NCBI GenBank assembly: GCA_949710005.1
Contig: OX453273.1
Coordinates: 36,941,538 to 37,005,537 of the forward strand
Source: Ricordea florida
Lineage: Eukaryota > Cnidaria > Anthozoa > Corallimorpharia > Ricordeidae
Direction of reading: 5' to 3'
Length of the DNA: 64,000 bases
Every line of letters begins with the position of its first letter. Position 1 is the first letter of the stretch. Shown here piece after piece: positions 21,500-33,800 of the stretch. The position numbers and the translations under genes were made by a program. The notes beneath the pieces are model-generated. The model saw nothing but the letters and a program-made list of their open reading frames with translations, was not told the DNA's origin and made no database searches.

Positions 21500-24400
21500 T
21501 GTTTAAACGGGATGATCATTTCAGTTATAAAAACTGCTATCAATATGTGATGTGATTGGACGCTTTAGTCGCCATGTTAATGGCTGTTTATGTGCGGTAA
21601 GGACGTGGTGTTATTGGCTGTAAAGGCTCTGTTGTTAATAATCGTTATTGCTTCATCAGTTGGGACTCCTATCGCCAAGCTTAAGGTTAGTGTGCATACT
21701 TTATTTGTTAGTATGCAAGAGAAAAGGAGGAAATAGAACATAACCCCGCTGATATGATAGGAAATTAGCGCGGAATCTATTTATATCTCGCTCCATGGCT
21801 GCGCGGTTTCCACATGGCGCATTGACATTACAACCACGTGATCGTGATAAGAAGGACATCAGCCATTGGTCAGCTAAAATAGTTTCCGGATCTAAAAATA
21901 GATTCTGTCTCCTTGTCATAGTAAGAGAACCCAGTATTGAAGATACGTTCTCTTACCTCATTTTCTCTTGTCAGTATGCAATTACCACACTGCCACTTAA
22001 ATCCGTGTTTTTTGTTCTTGTTTTTGTTGTTCTCCCAATAGGCCCTTTGCAGCTGGGGTCACGTTACCACATTTTTCCGAGAAAATTTTCATATTATGGG
22101 CTATAACTTAAAGAATGCCAGAAATGGAAAGGGCGCATCGAAAATACCAAAATGGCCAAGTTTGAGGCCCCTGGCATTAAAGAGTAAGTTTATACGACAG
22201 CTTGAGATTTCGGAAAATTTAGAGGATTTGTATGGAAAATGTTGCTGGAGAGCAAGACCTTGGTCTCCAACAACTTTTTCTATGCAAATCCTTCTTATTC
22301 TTTTAAAAATTCAGACTGTCATAAAATCTCATTTCTTCATGATGGGGGCCTCAAACTTGGCCATTTTGATATTTTGGACATGCTTTTCCCCGCATTTCTG
22401 GCATTTGTAAAGTTATAACCCATAATTTTATGAAAAGTATGTCATGTGATGGCCTAGCTGCAAAGGGCCAATTACACCACAACTGAGTCTTGGCGCATTC
22501 AATTTGACTAAATTACCAAGGAATCTAGCAACCCTTTTCTTAAATTCTACCTCCCAGACGTGCGATGTATCCATGTCTGGTGAGAGGTCCTGGGGCTGTA
22601 TAATCTTTCCTTCGTAAGGTCCAATCCATGTTCCTATTGGAATAGTCTCTTTGGCACAGACACCGTAACCCGCCCCAGGAATGCTCGACACGCACAGTTG
22701 AACTTCATCTGGGAATGACTTTATAGCGTTGGTGAGCCGCAGCTTGTTGGAAGCAGCGGTTACCCTCTTCTCCCCAGGAAGCTCGAACTCTTGTTACAAT
22801 GAAAACAAAAAAATTAATTATACCGTAAATAATATAAATATGAATTATGAAATTTCATATATTTGAACTGTGGAAGAAACTTTTTGACACTTGAAAGATC
22901 GTTGCGCAGTTATGTGCACAACTTATGAAGCAGTTGCGAAGATACGCTCTGAAAAAATCCATGCGTAAACGGAATTCAAACCCATGACCTTGCGATACCG
23001 GGACAATACTCTGACCAACTGGATATATTGCGAATTCACAATTATATCCTAGTTGGCTTGAACGGTCAGTTTATTAGAGCATAGAGGAGTTTCATACAAC
23101 AACAACAACAACGACAATATTTATTTTAACCAAAAAAGAAGAAAGAAAGATAAAAGCATACATAAATTTTGAAACTTGTAAATAAGGTCTTAGCCGCCTA
23201 GAACGACCATTTGGCTAAGAAAATCAGGCAGCTATCTATGAAATACAATTAATAAAATTACGGTCATGTGTATTAAATATAAAGCAAAAGTAACCTAAGA
23301 ATAGATATAGATAAATATATACAACAAAGTTACAAACTAATACTACACCAGGGCAAGAAAGAAACAGAAGAAAAAATATTAATAATTCTTACAAAAAACA
23401 ATGATATTTACAACACAAGAATAGTGACAAGCAATAGTAGAGCGTTTTTACAATGTAATATTTAAGAGAAAAACGACGGAAAAAAGGAAAACAACTTGCT
23501 AACTTTGATTACCAAATTGTAAATTCTCTTTGGTCGCGTCATCATTACGTCAACAGCTCGTGCTAGTTCTGTGTTTCTATCGAGTTTTAGTATAAATCTA
23601 CTGGCGTTCTATCACACTGAATGCCGCTCTCTGATTGGCTTCGCTACCCACCATCTATTCTGTGATAGATAGTGAGTAGCGTAGCAGTGTGCCCTTGTTA
23701 CAAAATGACGGCCGCTTCTTCACGTTGTCGAAGTGTCCGTGAAGAAGATTTAGACAGTTTACTGGTCGAGGCTGTTCCAGAAAAGACAAAGTTTTGAACG
23801 ACTATTAGATTTATACTAAAACCATTTAGATTATTCGCTCTCGATTTCTATGCGTGATAGTTGGCTCGTGCTGCGCCCTCGTCAACTATCACGCGATAGA
23901 AATCTCGAGCTCATAATCTAATTGTTTAATAGAAACATGGATTCTAACCAATCCGCGCGCGTATTTCTAAGGACTGTTTTCTAAAGATTAGAGATTTAAT
24001 TTCTTCCCTTAATAAGTTCCAAATTTTTGCACCTTGAAATTTAATACTGAATTCATAAATCATGGGCGGCTGATTTATTATTCTTTTGTATTAAGAGAAA
24101 ATCACATTGAATTTGAGGCCAGCAGGCCAACAGGCTCATTACCACGTCATTATGGAAGTGGTCTATTGCACTGGTATAAATCGCAATGTTTTAGGTTCAA
24201 ATCTGGTTCAAGCTTGGATTTTTACATGGCTCAGTTTTCTTCGCGGTTACTTAAGTTGTGCCGTACGTAACAACAATGGTGTTTCACGTGTTGAAACTTT
24301 AAATAGTGGTTACCAGTAGTAACCACTTGTAAAGTGTGATCACCACGTGTTCAGACAAAAATATAAGGTAATGCACCTATCAATGTTAAGCCGGCGGGGG

Positions 24401-26495
24401 GGGGTGGGAGTCAGGGCATGGGGTAGGGATTTGACATTTTTGAAAAATTGGCCGTCTAATTCCCTGCCCACGGGCAAATCATTCCAGTCAAATGCAACCA
24501 AATTTCCCCACCCCGGGCTGCACATCGCTGTCAAATATCCCAAGGCTGGCAAAGAAAGATTCAAATATTCCCTCCCCCGGGAGAACAAGGTCAGTCAAAT
24601 GCCCTACCCCAGGGCCAACAAAGACAATCAAATCCCCACCCCATGCCCTGACTCCCCCCCCCCCCCCGCCGGCTTAACATTGATAGGTGCATAATAATGG
24701 AGCAAAGGATGGTTATGTAGGGGGTGATACATCTATAGAGGTGTCTCTCAGAGGCCTAACTAAATCACTCTAAGAATCTTGGAACCAGGAGACGCAAGGA
24801 ACTTTATGAGAAAAACGAGGTAGAAAATTAAAAGTTCCTTATTTCTAAGATTTCTAGCGCTTTATAGTTTCTTCTTCAAAAAAACTTAAGGCCGAGAGAT
24901 TTTTCTACTTTTTGGTCAGCCTAATTGGATCCTCACCGTGAATATGAGGTATGCGTGTTTATATATAGACGTCAAAAGTGGGTTTAAAGTAAATAGAAAT
25001 GGAAAAACATAGTTTATATTACATAAAGACAAGAAAATGTGAAGGGGCTAAGAGAACGGTCTCTAACGGGACGGAACGTAGAGGCTACACTTAGTTTTCC
25101 CGCCACTGGCCAGCCATTACACCCAATACGAATCAGAAAATATCATATCGAAATGAAAACATTAACTGCAGAGCGACGGTCTCTTTCGTGGACTGAAGAC
25201 TTGACCTTACACAATTTTAAGCATTTGTGATTCAGCCTGCAAACATTGAAATTGTCGTTCTTTTCGCTAAATCGCAGTTACAGAACAAAATATTTCTTGG
25301 TACAGTTTGCTCAAAAGTTGCGACTCATTCCCTGTCAGAATAAACCAACTTCTAGTCAAACATCGAAAACTGCTCCTTAGCTGTCGTTAATCTCAAAGTC
25401 TTACTACGTCGCTTGATAAATTTAACGTGTTCGTATTTAGATAAAAAAGAGACAGGCCCTACAGGGTTAAATTCTTTGATTGTATTTTACAACGACCTCG
25501 TGCAGTGCTGTCGGGTTCTAAAATTATTCAAAATCATTTTTTTGGTTTACAATATTATGCGCAGACAAAAGTCTACCATCCCCCCCCCCCCCTCCCTCTC
25601 CGATCTGTCATCCACCGTGTTCCAATTAAGGAAGATATGGCCATTTTCCGTATTTATAAAATGCTTATTTTACAAAGACATTTGCGCCACAAACCAGGAT
25701 ACTACGAGTTTGAAGTAGTAATCTTGAACTGAGAAACGAAATGTAATTACTTTGTAAACATCATTGAGGCAAAAGCGGAACTTTTGAGAACAATTGAGGC
25801 ACAAGAGAGTGAACTCAACAATAGCAAACTAACCCGCTTTTTTAACACCGACTCAATGAACAGGTCATGCACTGAATTGTAGTCTTACATCAACAAGAAA
25901 CGGTAATTTTTGGAACAGGAAACATGTAAAAATGGGATTTAATGAAAATCTACAGACACTGGCATTGTTACAAACGCAGAACGCAGGTGAAACTATTTGG
26001 CATTTGATCGCACTGCACAGATTCGTTTACTGATTAAAAAAGGAGGAATTATATTACTTAACACGACTTGTTCAGTTAAAATCTGTTTGTGAAGAGGTTC
26101 GAGCTCAATACTTAGATATAAAGCTGTGTAAATGTCACAGTTATCCTGAATTCAAATCCCCGGAAAAGAAGCGAACCGAGCCAAAAGAAAATGTTCGTTT
26201 GTATATCTTAACTTAAAAGATGTTTTGGTTCTCACGGATAGGCTTGGTGAACTGAAAGGGATGTGAAATCTGATGTAAATAGTTCGTGACCAAAGGCCCT
26301 GCAATCAGTCAAATATATACCTTTTGTGTTCGTCGTACTCCCGGTCTTTTTCAGTTCGGTCACATCCAAAATCTGCACAGCATGACGACCGTACAAGCAG
26401 AAGTTCAGTGTCTGTAGATCGAAGGTGTGACTCCCTTGGACAGCGTATTTTGTTTGTGAAATCTCTCGTGTTGGCCAATATACATCTTTTTCCAT
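16476..26495 (-). CDS. PRDM gene A: PR/SET domain plus four zinc fingers (spliced)
   Basis: Proposed exons in transcript order: 26495-26321, 22789-22551, 20969-20711, 19477-18932, 16999-16476. Phases are 0-1, 1-0, 0-1, 1-1, 1-stop, and the joined frame is open for 580 codons. The PR/SET domain spans about residues 85-222. It shows [38 protein letters not shown] and ELLVWY, all typical of PRDM proteins. A Ser/Thr-rich linker (exon 4, 182 codons) and four zinc fingers (about 474-578) follow. PRDM proteins bind DNA through the fingers, and some methylate histone H3; activity here is inferred. The start at 26495 is provisional because B and C have a phase-0 acceptor at the same point. It converges on the Ski-like gene and diverges from PRDM B. 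The exact PRDM subfamily is not settled. Confidence 0.85.
17040..17930. repeat. Degenerate CTG/CTA-rich tandem repeat, about 125-157 bp period
   Basis: Blocks 'ACTGAGRCTGTTGCTCC' recur at about 17259, 17416, 17566, 17689 (diverged) and 17838, each followed by 'CGGCTGCTGTTGCT' and 'TACTACTATACTGTCCTG'. It fills the start of PRDM A intron 4, just upstream of the zinc-finger exon on the minus strand. Confidence 0.7.
17941..18390 (+). mobile_element. tRNA-derived SINE
   Basis: The head resembles a tRNA with an A box (GGCTAGCTCAGTTGGTAGAG) and a decayed B box. A body follows with 'GGTTAGACTTTCTAGTCTTC', 'TCCCGTCTCACAACCC' and 'GGGACGTTAAAGAACC'. The same head and body occur inverted at 30.45-30.81 kb. 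It is in PRDM A intron 4, opposite to the gene. Confidence 0.75.
18456..18506. repeat. 19-bp perfect inverted repeat with 13-nt loop
   Basis: GCAGAAGTCATCATCAGAG (18456-18474) is the exact reverse complement of 18488-18506. It lies in PRDM A intron 4, after a run of 'AGTCAAGTC' units. Confidence 0.9.
18932..19477 (-). CDS. PRDM A exon 4: disordered linker
   Basis: This open frame is flanked by a good acceptor (CGTTGTAG) and donor (GTAAGT), phase 1 to phase 1, 182 codons. Composition is rich in Ser, Thr, Asn, His and Arg with no recognised domain, as expected for the link between the SET domain and the fingers. In B and C the linker and fingers share a single exon. Confidence 0.72.
19629..19809 (+). 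other. Possible antisense 3' exon inside PRDM A intron 3
   Basis: After TTCTTTAATTCTTTTGTAG the plus strand reads about 60 codons with '[20 protein letters not shown]' and '[20 protein letters not shown]', then TAA within an AATAAAG. A helical C-terminus plus a good acceptor and polyA-like signal suggests a real terminal exon or a processed fragment, but no partner exons were found. Confidence 0.25.
20340..20480 (-). mobile_element. Possible Penelope-like element end
   Basis: Read on the minus strand, it has 'CTGAAGAAGACAC...TATCGAAACGTTGGATC', the same layout as the CTGACGAAGGTC...GACCGAAACG motif at 38.1 kb. It lies in PRDM A intron 3. Only a fragment is seen. Confidence 0.3.
20711..20969 (-). 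CDS. PRDM A exon 3: C-terminal half of the PR/SET domain
   Basis: It begins '[18 protein letters not shown]' directly after a CAG acceptor and contains [30 protein letters not shown] and [11 protein letters not shown]. It ends 'FREAG' at a GTAAGG donor, phase 1. The reading frame continues past the donor into intron, so the unspliced frame is longer than the exon. Confidence 0.9.
21450..21497. repeat. (AAT)n microsatellite
   Basis: About 16 AAT units in PRDM A intron 2. Confidence 0.95.
22041..22469. mobile_element. 429-bp inverted-repeat MITE in PRDM A intron 2
   Basis: Ends GGCCCTTTGCAGCTGGGGTC and (inverse) GGCCCTTTGCAGCTAGGCCA, with subterminal matches to about 90 bp (TTATGGGYTATAACTT, AATGCCAGAAATG). 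Confidence 0.8.
22551..22789 (-). CDS. PRDM A exon 2: N-terminal half of the PR/SET domain
   Basis: The exon encodes SFPDEVQLC, then GIPGAG-like ([12 protein letters not shown]) and GTWIGPYEG motifs, and ends 'HVWE' before a GTAGAA donor. B and C split the SET domain at the same 'WE' position. The zinc-knuckle cysteines found in gene C are absent. A 429-bp inverted-repeat element sits 81 bp downstream in the intron. Confidence 0.88.
22975..23048 (-). mobile_element. tRNA-like SINE head
   Basis: Minus strand: 'CAGTTGGTCAGAGTATTG' and 'GGTCATGGGTTTGAATTCC', the same layout as 9122-9197. It lies in PRDM A intron 1. Confidence 0.5.
23587..23822 (+). mobile_element. MITE carrying a start-codon segment
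   Basis: Flanked by TTTTAGTATAAATCT and its inverse. It contains ACAAAATGACGGCC opening a short frame '[20 protein letters not shown]'. MITE family 1 carries a comparable ACAAAATGGCTGCC on its minus strand and the same TIR start, so the two may derive from one autonomous parent. Confidence 0.55.
23826..23921. repeat. Palindrome with about 38-bp arms
   Basis: 'TTAGATTAT...TGATAGTTG' is mirrored by 'CAACTATCA...ATAATCTAA' around a GC-rich loop 'GCTCGTGCTGCGCCCTCG'. It directly follows the MITE at 23587. Confidence 0.75.
24371..24692. mobile_element. 322-bp MITE with G-tract and C-tract arms
   Basis: About 70-bp inverse arms begin ATGCACCTATCAATGTTAAG, run into CCGGC and a 9-13 nt G (or C) tract, then AGTCAGGGCATGGGGT. 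It lies in PRDM A intron 1. Confidence 0.85.
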
Positions 26496-29400
26496 CTCTG
26501 TTGGTCTTAAAGAGGAGAGGTATTATTCGTCTTGTTCAAGGAGACCAGAGTTCAAAACACTTATATGACACATGCATATGCTTAGCAATTCCTTCACATG
26601 GAGTTTTTGAAAAGGTTTTAAGTTAATTAAAGGCTGCCCATGGACACCCACGAGAGGTAAAATTCGGCATTGTTAGCGTGCTCAGTCTAATAAATACTGC
26701 CTGATGAGTGAGGGACTAACTGACTGAGAAACAACCAAAAAGTAGCTAAAACTTACTGACTAACTGCCAATAAAATATCCAAACAAGTGACCAGCTACAT
26801 TGACCACCAGAACAACTAACTGAATAATTCCCTGGCTTGGCCAACAGGGCACTAAACTCCTTTAATGAATGCTGCTGACCCAGTTATCGCACCAAATAAA
26901 CGGACTAAATGACAAAGTGAATGACATAATTTGTTCTGAATCTTTGAACAATTTCTAGTTTTCCCAGTTATGTTTTAATCACAGGGATAAGGGCGCTCAG
27001 CTGTTTGCTTTACTTTGGTGATAATAAAACCGCCATTGATTTATTTCATTTATAAATATAGCGGAGAATACCAGAGTACCAGTCGACCCCATCGTCTGAA
27101 GAAGACCAGTAGTTAGCGGTCGAAAAGTCGCTATCCACATCCAAGTGACTACCTCGTGAGACAAATCGGAAAAACTACATAACCACTGCATCATCCACGA
27201 TGACTAATAACATATTCCATAACAGCAGCAAAATAGTTAGCCAAGGCAGATAGTAAAAATACATTATCACATTGGAGAAAGAGGTATTACGATGAATTAC
27301 GAGCACACATGTACACTGTCTCATATGTCAAAACTGATGTTTACAGCACAAGTTTTATTTAAGAGGTTCTTCTTACTCGGAAATGACAATGGACCCAACA
27401 AGGACGATGACTATGTAGCTTTTGCTGATGCTAAGACTAAGCCGGCATCAATTCATCCTGATTGGCTTTTGCAAGTAAAGATAACCTTCTTTTCCCTGAT
27501 GTGATTTTTATCATGTGCACTACATCGTACGCATTCACTTTTTAAGACAACCTGAAAACTCAGTAAATATCAGTTACTATAATTAAACATGAACCTCGCA
27601 TCCGATATGTCTTGGAAACATTCTACGAATCATTATCTGGTTTAAGACAAGGTTCAACTTAACTAATAATCAGATTAAAACATCATCATTAAGCTAACTG
27701 TTTTAAAACTACTTTAATAATCGCTCTAAACTCTGCCAGGTAATTAAGTTGTGCGGCACTGATATCGCGCCAACGCGTCTGTGCTTGACAATCATTTGCA
27801 ATGAATACTAAATTACAGAGTTTGTTAGATGTAAACAGGTCTTTATAATTAAACAGGAGTTTTAAAGTGATTTCATAACGAACAAATTGTTTCTTAACAT
27901 AGTCTTGGAACTTGATTTGATTTAGTTCATAGTCGCCAATTTTACATATCCTCCATTTCACCTTGTCTACTCAGCGGAGTAAAAGAAGAAATTACAAAGT
28001 TTGCCGTTACAGTACAGAAACTTTAGTAAAATATCTGAAAGTGAATATGTGTGCACCCTGTTTTTATATCAATCGTTTTACAAACCTACACATATGATTA
28101 TCAAAAGGCTTAGAATTTAAAATGGACCACAGTTGAATGTAAACAATACTAGTTGAAGGTCTATTTATACGCAGTTTTCAACAGTTAGTGGAAGCGAAAC
28201 TGCTCAGTAAAGGGATCAATCAAGGTAACCGTTTTGCCACTCTAGCTGGGAACTACAATAATTAGCCTAAGAGCGAAATTATTGTGTCATTTAAGAATAA
28301 ACGTTTTTCATCGATAACTCCGTGATACTATTTTATCTTGAGATCTCTTCTGATGGTACTTTCCCTCTTAAAACAAAACAACATTTGATTTCTTTATTAG
28401 CCGATTTCACGTCCAACCCACGCGTATATAGTCGCCGTAAGCCGAGATTGCTTTATTCCTGATTCTTCGCATGCTAAAGTACAAAACGGAAAATTCCCGT
28501 TTGCTGTCACACGCTTCACAATAGTGCTAAACAAAGGAGGCTATCGAGCCGCGAATATGGCGACAGGGAACAGGAATATTATGGCAAAGAGGGAACCTTT
28601 TATCATTTTTGTAAAAGATCGCCGCGCCTTATAGCCAGGAATTAACTTCGCCTTGTTGACTCATTCCCGGGTAAAGCAAAAGGGAAATGTTGCTGATAGA
28701 AAACAATAACTGGGTCGATAACGCTTCAAAACAAATTCTGGCAGAATCTAAAATCATGTAAAAGTTATGAAGTTCGTATTTTATGCGAAATGAATAAGGG
28801 CATAGAGAAGAAAAATTCGTCTATGCTTTTAAGCCTGCATGATAGCTGAATAAAGCTTTAACCTGTACTTCAAGAAGAAAAAAAACTCGAACATGGAAAA
28901 AAAAATTTTTTAAAAAAAAACTACCTACCCTCTTAGCCACTTTTTTGTTACAGTTCAGGGATTTTTCGCTCCTTGTCTTGCAACTTGTGCATGGGCGAAC
29001 TCAATAACATTTTGTCCTGAATTGTGCGACATAATTCTGTGGACGTAATGCTCATAATAAGAAAATTAAAAGATTCATCCTTACTTGGCAGAAATCCGCT
29101 CAGACGTCTCTTTGTGTGCCACATTGCCGGCGGGCATTGTAAAACGAAAATTCCGCATGCCATTGGGTTTCCCGTGACCCGGCTCCACGACGTGCGATGA
29201 GTATACTTTTTCTCTGTGGTTTGTTTACCATTTCTTTGTTATTGCGCGTATGCAGGAAATTTTTAGCCCATACATCAAAGACTGTCTATTTCTTCAAGTT
29301 GTGTTTCCCCAACAAACGCAATCTAACCAGCTCTCACCAACATAAAATCAGGAATACATGAATACCACTTCATTTTATTACGTGAACAAGCGTATTAGCT

Positions 29401-30449
29401 GCACTAAATTCGGTCTTGAAATATAATTGATGGAGATATTGTAGAGGTTTCTAGTTTGGAAGTGTTAAGTTTTTGTTTTGGTCTACAGATTAACATGGAA
29501 ACTCACTTCTGAAGTTTTAGGCTTCAGGGGAACAGCTTTCAACTAAATGACGGTAAGTCTTGTAAATCTAGCTACACAAAAAATACGTGTCGCTCTCTAG
29601 GCGACTCTTCGAAACGAAAACAGAGTTTGAAATTTTTCACTCTTTGTTGTGTTTTTGCTGAATGGAAGTCAAATGGTAAAGTAATTGTGGATTATATTTT
29701 TTGTGACAGTGATCTACCTCTGGCCTTGAGCCAGATTAAATTACGGAAAAATCGGGAGAAAAAGTGCGAAGAACAAAATGGTGGAAAATGGCATACTATG
29801 ACTAAACAGGAAAACCTTGACCGCTGATATAACTGAAAACGTATTTGCTTTGCTTTAGTAAACTTTATATGTATGCGGAACTTTGGTTTGAATGAACTGA
29901 GAAAGCAATTTAACCTGCACTATAGGGACAAGCACTCAATAGAATATTCAGCCCTGTGAGTTATCTTATTATCAACTTAACCACTGAGCCGTAAAGAGGA
30001 AAATTTGGCCCGACAAGATCGAAATATGGGTTCCAAATTCTGTACTTTAGTCAAGAAAGCATCCATTTAGGCTTCTCACACAGACTGCAAAACAGATACC
30101 AGAAAATACCACATATATTCATTTTAAAATTATCTCAAAAACAAACTATAAACAATATTGGAAGATGATGCAAGAGAAGCTACCATATAAGGTCATACTT
30201 TGCACCCTTGGAAAGACTGTGAGGGGGCTGGCTTCCAATAAAATAAGCGTTTGATTCCAACTGTTGCATCATATGTGTCTGCATAACATCAATTTGAGAG
30301 CATGCGCAAAACTTCTTTTTTCGGAGTTATATGAGTGCTATGAGCGGCAGTGATTATAAACAGAATTCAACAGCACAAACATGTGCCTACTTCTCACTCT
30401 GAGTGACAGTACAATATGCAGAACATACATACTAGAACATACGTATTTA

Positions 30450-30808
30450 TTTTTCTTGGACAATTCTGTCCAAGGGGGAAAGGTGCAATGAGGTTATCCC
30501 TATGTGAAGCGCCAACCCAAAGGCCAGACCACAAGACCGGAAACTACGTCCCCTACTCTTTACGATAAGTGTGTTGGTTCTTTAACGTCCCACTAAGCTA
30601 TCATAAACAAGGGTTGTGAGATGGGACCTACGGTTTGTCATCCTTATCCGAGAAGACTAGAAAGTCTAACCATATGCAGTTGTCATTACAAGGGCAGCAC
30701 TTTCTCCTCAGTTATTTAGAGATACTGAGTAATGGTCTGGCTGAAGTTTGAACTGAGCGACCTCCCGCACGGCAGTCCGGCGCTCTACCGAACTGAGCTA
30801 ACCAGTAC
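30450..30808 (-). mobile_element. tRNA-derived SINE, second copy
   Basis: The reverse complement gives 'CTGGTTAGCTCAGTTCGGTA' and then the same body blocks as the copy at 17.9 kb, in the same order. It lies between PRDM A and B. Confidence 0.75.
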
Positions 30809-33800
30809 TTTGGCGGTCAACATATACTGACAATGGAAATAAACATAATATGTGCCTCAAAATGATAAGATGTACTCCGGGATCCAAAGCTAAGATGATG
30901 TACTGAAGACAATTGTACCCCTTTCCTTCCCCCCTCAGTTCGAACTTGAAGGAGACGACGGTGAAGAAATTTTAACGCTTTGGCCAAGAAAAGAATAAAA
31001 ACTAGCATAATTTGTTTTGTTCTTTTGCATATTTATTTCTATATTTATATTCGGCCAGATTTCCAATTGCAAGGCTGTACTATTCTCACGCCAAGAGATA
31101 AGTGTACACTTCTCACCTCCTCCCTCTAAGTCCTTAGGAAACGACAAAGGCTCCCATCCCACCCCTCCTTATTACCGGCGAGAATGGCAAGGATTTCATA
31201 AGGGCATCAGTTCTACCCGACTTTCCTTACACTTCCAGTTTTACCAAGTACAGGACACACAAAACTGGAGTCCTTGAGAGAACTGAAAGCTTAATTCAGT
31301 AATAAAATGTAACCTGAACGAAGATATAGACATTAAAAAGGTTTTAGAGAGCGCTCCCTCCTGCCACCATGTTTGGTGAGATACTTTTGCAGGAAGAAAC
31401 ATGTTTTAGAAATAACCAGGAGGCCACTGGATACGCCGTCGTAGGCGCATGTAGTAGAGGAAGGATCCTGGTAATGGGCTCCTGAAATAACCTAACTAAA
31501 GAAAACTGAGTAGTGACAAGTTTTGTGGTGACATACATTGAATTCTCATTCAATATTCATAGATCATGGCCGGGCTCCTGAACTTTTCATCTTGCCATGT
31601 TATGTCTTTAGAAAGACGGATCTAGCGGTTTTCTTTATACATATTTACAAGAACTTTAACTTGACCAAAGTGATTGAGAAGAAAAGCCTTTCCAGGTTTT
31701 CAAAAGAGGAAAAAAGGACAGAAACATTTCTTCAAATCTACAAACTTATTTCTCGAGTATACTGAACAATTCAGTGAAGAAATACGAAACTGAATCATGT
31801 TAACTGCCCGACCACGTGTATTCACTATCTATTAATCATTTGCACATGCGCGAAAAAAATGGCGGGAAAATTCCGTCAATAAGTCGTAGTGTTTTATAAA
31901 ACCCGATGCTGGCCAAGTTCATCAAAGCTTCCTTGTGCAAACATTTTTGTCTTTCAGAAGTGACTACATTCAGCGGTATGCGTTCTTTTGTCTTTCAAAT
32001 TCCCCGCATAAAAAATAAATCCATTAAAACATCCTGTTTTCAAAGTAATTCTGATCCGACATGTTCTAATGCATCAATTGCGGTTTTAAGACAACGCACA
32101 GCAGATAGCAATCGCTTCCATCATGTATCGTGTATACGCGCAACTATAAAAATAGTTTTAAAGCATATCAAGTTTTTACTCTTTGCTAGAATTGGTTTAC
32201 CGCTGAAGAAATTTGAATAAAAGAAAATTCAAGTGAGAACTAAATTAAGATTGGCACATACAGTTTTCATGGAGTTAAAAGCCGATAATGTTCGTTCCAT
32301 GCCACGTGCATTGAATGTAGCTTACAGTAACAGTTCTACAAGAAACAGATGGAGAAATACTGTCTAAAATGGAAGTTAGCAGAACTTTAAGTGCTTAATT
32401 ACAAAAGGCTCCCAAGATCGTAACAATCTAAGCGGTGTTGGATCTCAATCATAGTAACAATCTGCAAGTTCAGCTGGCTTTATAACTTAGGTCTTTGCAT
32501 CATTAAGTCACCTTCATTTCCCAGAAATGTAGGCTCACATTACAAATGCCATCACACAAACTATCTGAAGATCCTCCTACCTTAAATTCTTCTTCGTGTT
32601 GAACATAGAAAGAGATAGAATATTGTGACACGTATATTAGAGTTCGCTTCATTTTTCGCGCCATGGACACAGTGAACCAAATGTAGAACTAAGTAACGGT
32701 GATACGCCCTCTGACAAGTTAAATGTAAACTCCATTAAAGCTATGAAATGCACGATGATGTAGTGTTTCAGGTTTCAAGGTGAAACGTCAGGATTTCAGA
32801 GCAACAATCTCGTTTGATTGATAGCAGTAAAAGGCTCCGAAGACTAACGCGTTGTCGAATAGTTATGATATCCATATACTTAATATTGATCTCCGGCATT
32901 TTTTTTGTAGCCAGCTTTGAGGAATAAAACTTTGCAGTTCCACTACCAACTAACTGTCTCAATATAAAACGAACGCTATTCCCTTTGTTATTAACTGGAA
33001 AAATCTTTCGTAGTTGTGTTGCAATCCTAGCTTACTGATTTGCGCAAAAAAGGACGTAGGTATGAATTTAAACAACTCGTTTTGGAAGCTTTACTCAATT
33101 AAAGAGCCATATGGCCCGCAGAGAAACGGCTAATACAGTCACTAAAAACGTCACATATATCAAAAAGCACGAACTGTGCAAAACTAACACAGATCTTAAA
33201 ATTTCAAACATTTCGAACAAGGTGAAGAACTAACTCCAAAGGCAGAAATTTCTGATTTCGTCAGTGAATATTGAAAGTACAAATTTTATGCAAAATATAG
33301 TACTCATGGTTGCCCATTAGTAAGACCTATTTTTGCGCACCATCCATTAAACTATTTATGATTAAGCATTAAGGGTACTATCGAGTTTCCTTGTAACATG
33401 TGCCTTTACTTTCGTTGCCTTTCTCACTCCTGTGGCTAAAATATCGTTAAAACGCTGAATTTACTCCAAAAATTCTAACACAAAGCAAATATTTACTTGA
33501 CATTACCTTTTGACTGAAAGCAATGTTTACTTTTTCAATTCCTCGTACAAAAATCGTTTCCTTTTTGTTTGCACGCTTTCATTTTGGTGAAATATAAACA
33601 TGGGGTCAAGAGGGGACCAAATACCCCACCCTTTGAAAAAACAACAAAAAAAAAACACGTGCCTTTTCATGTCATGAACCAGGCCTCGGATAGGAAGAAA
33701 ACAAGGGAAAAACGAACATGAATTTGTTTTTCTTCCGTATTATGGTTGAAATTATTTTTCATGTAAGCCTGTTTGTTTTGTGATTAGGAAGAATGAAATA

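Noticed and set aside
26700..26740. A second hammerhead at CTGATGAGTGAG...GAGAAAC
   Set aside because: The required C before GAAA and a pairing stem II are missing.
29100..29163. A 5' exon for PRDM A (minus strand ATGCCCGCC... with GTAAGG donor)
   Set aside because: The donor would be phase 2, which does not fit the phase-0 acceptor at the next known exon.
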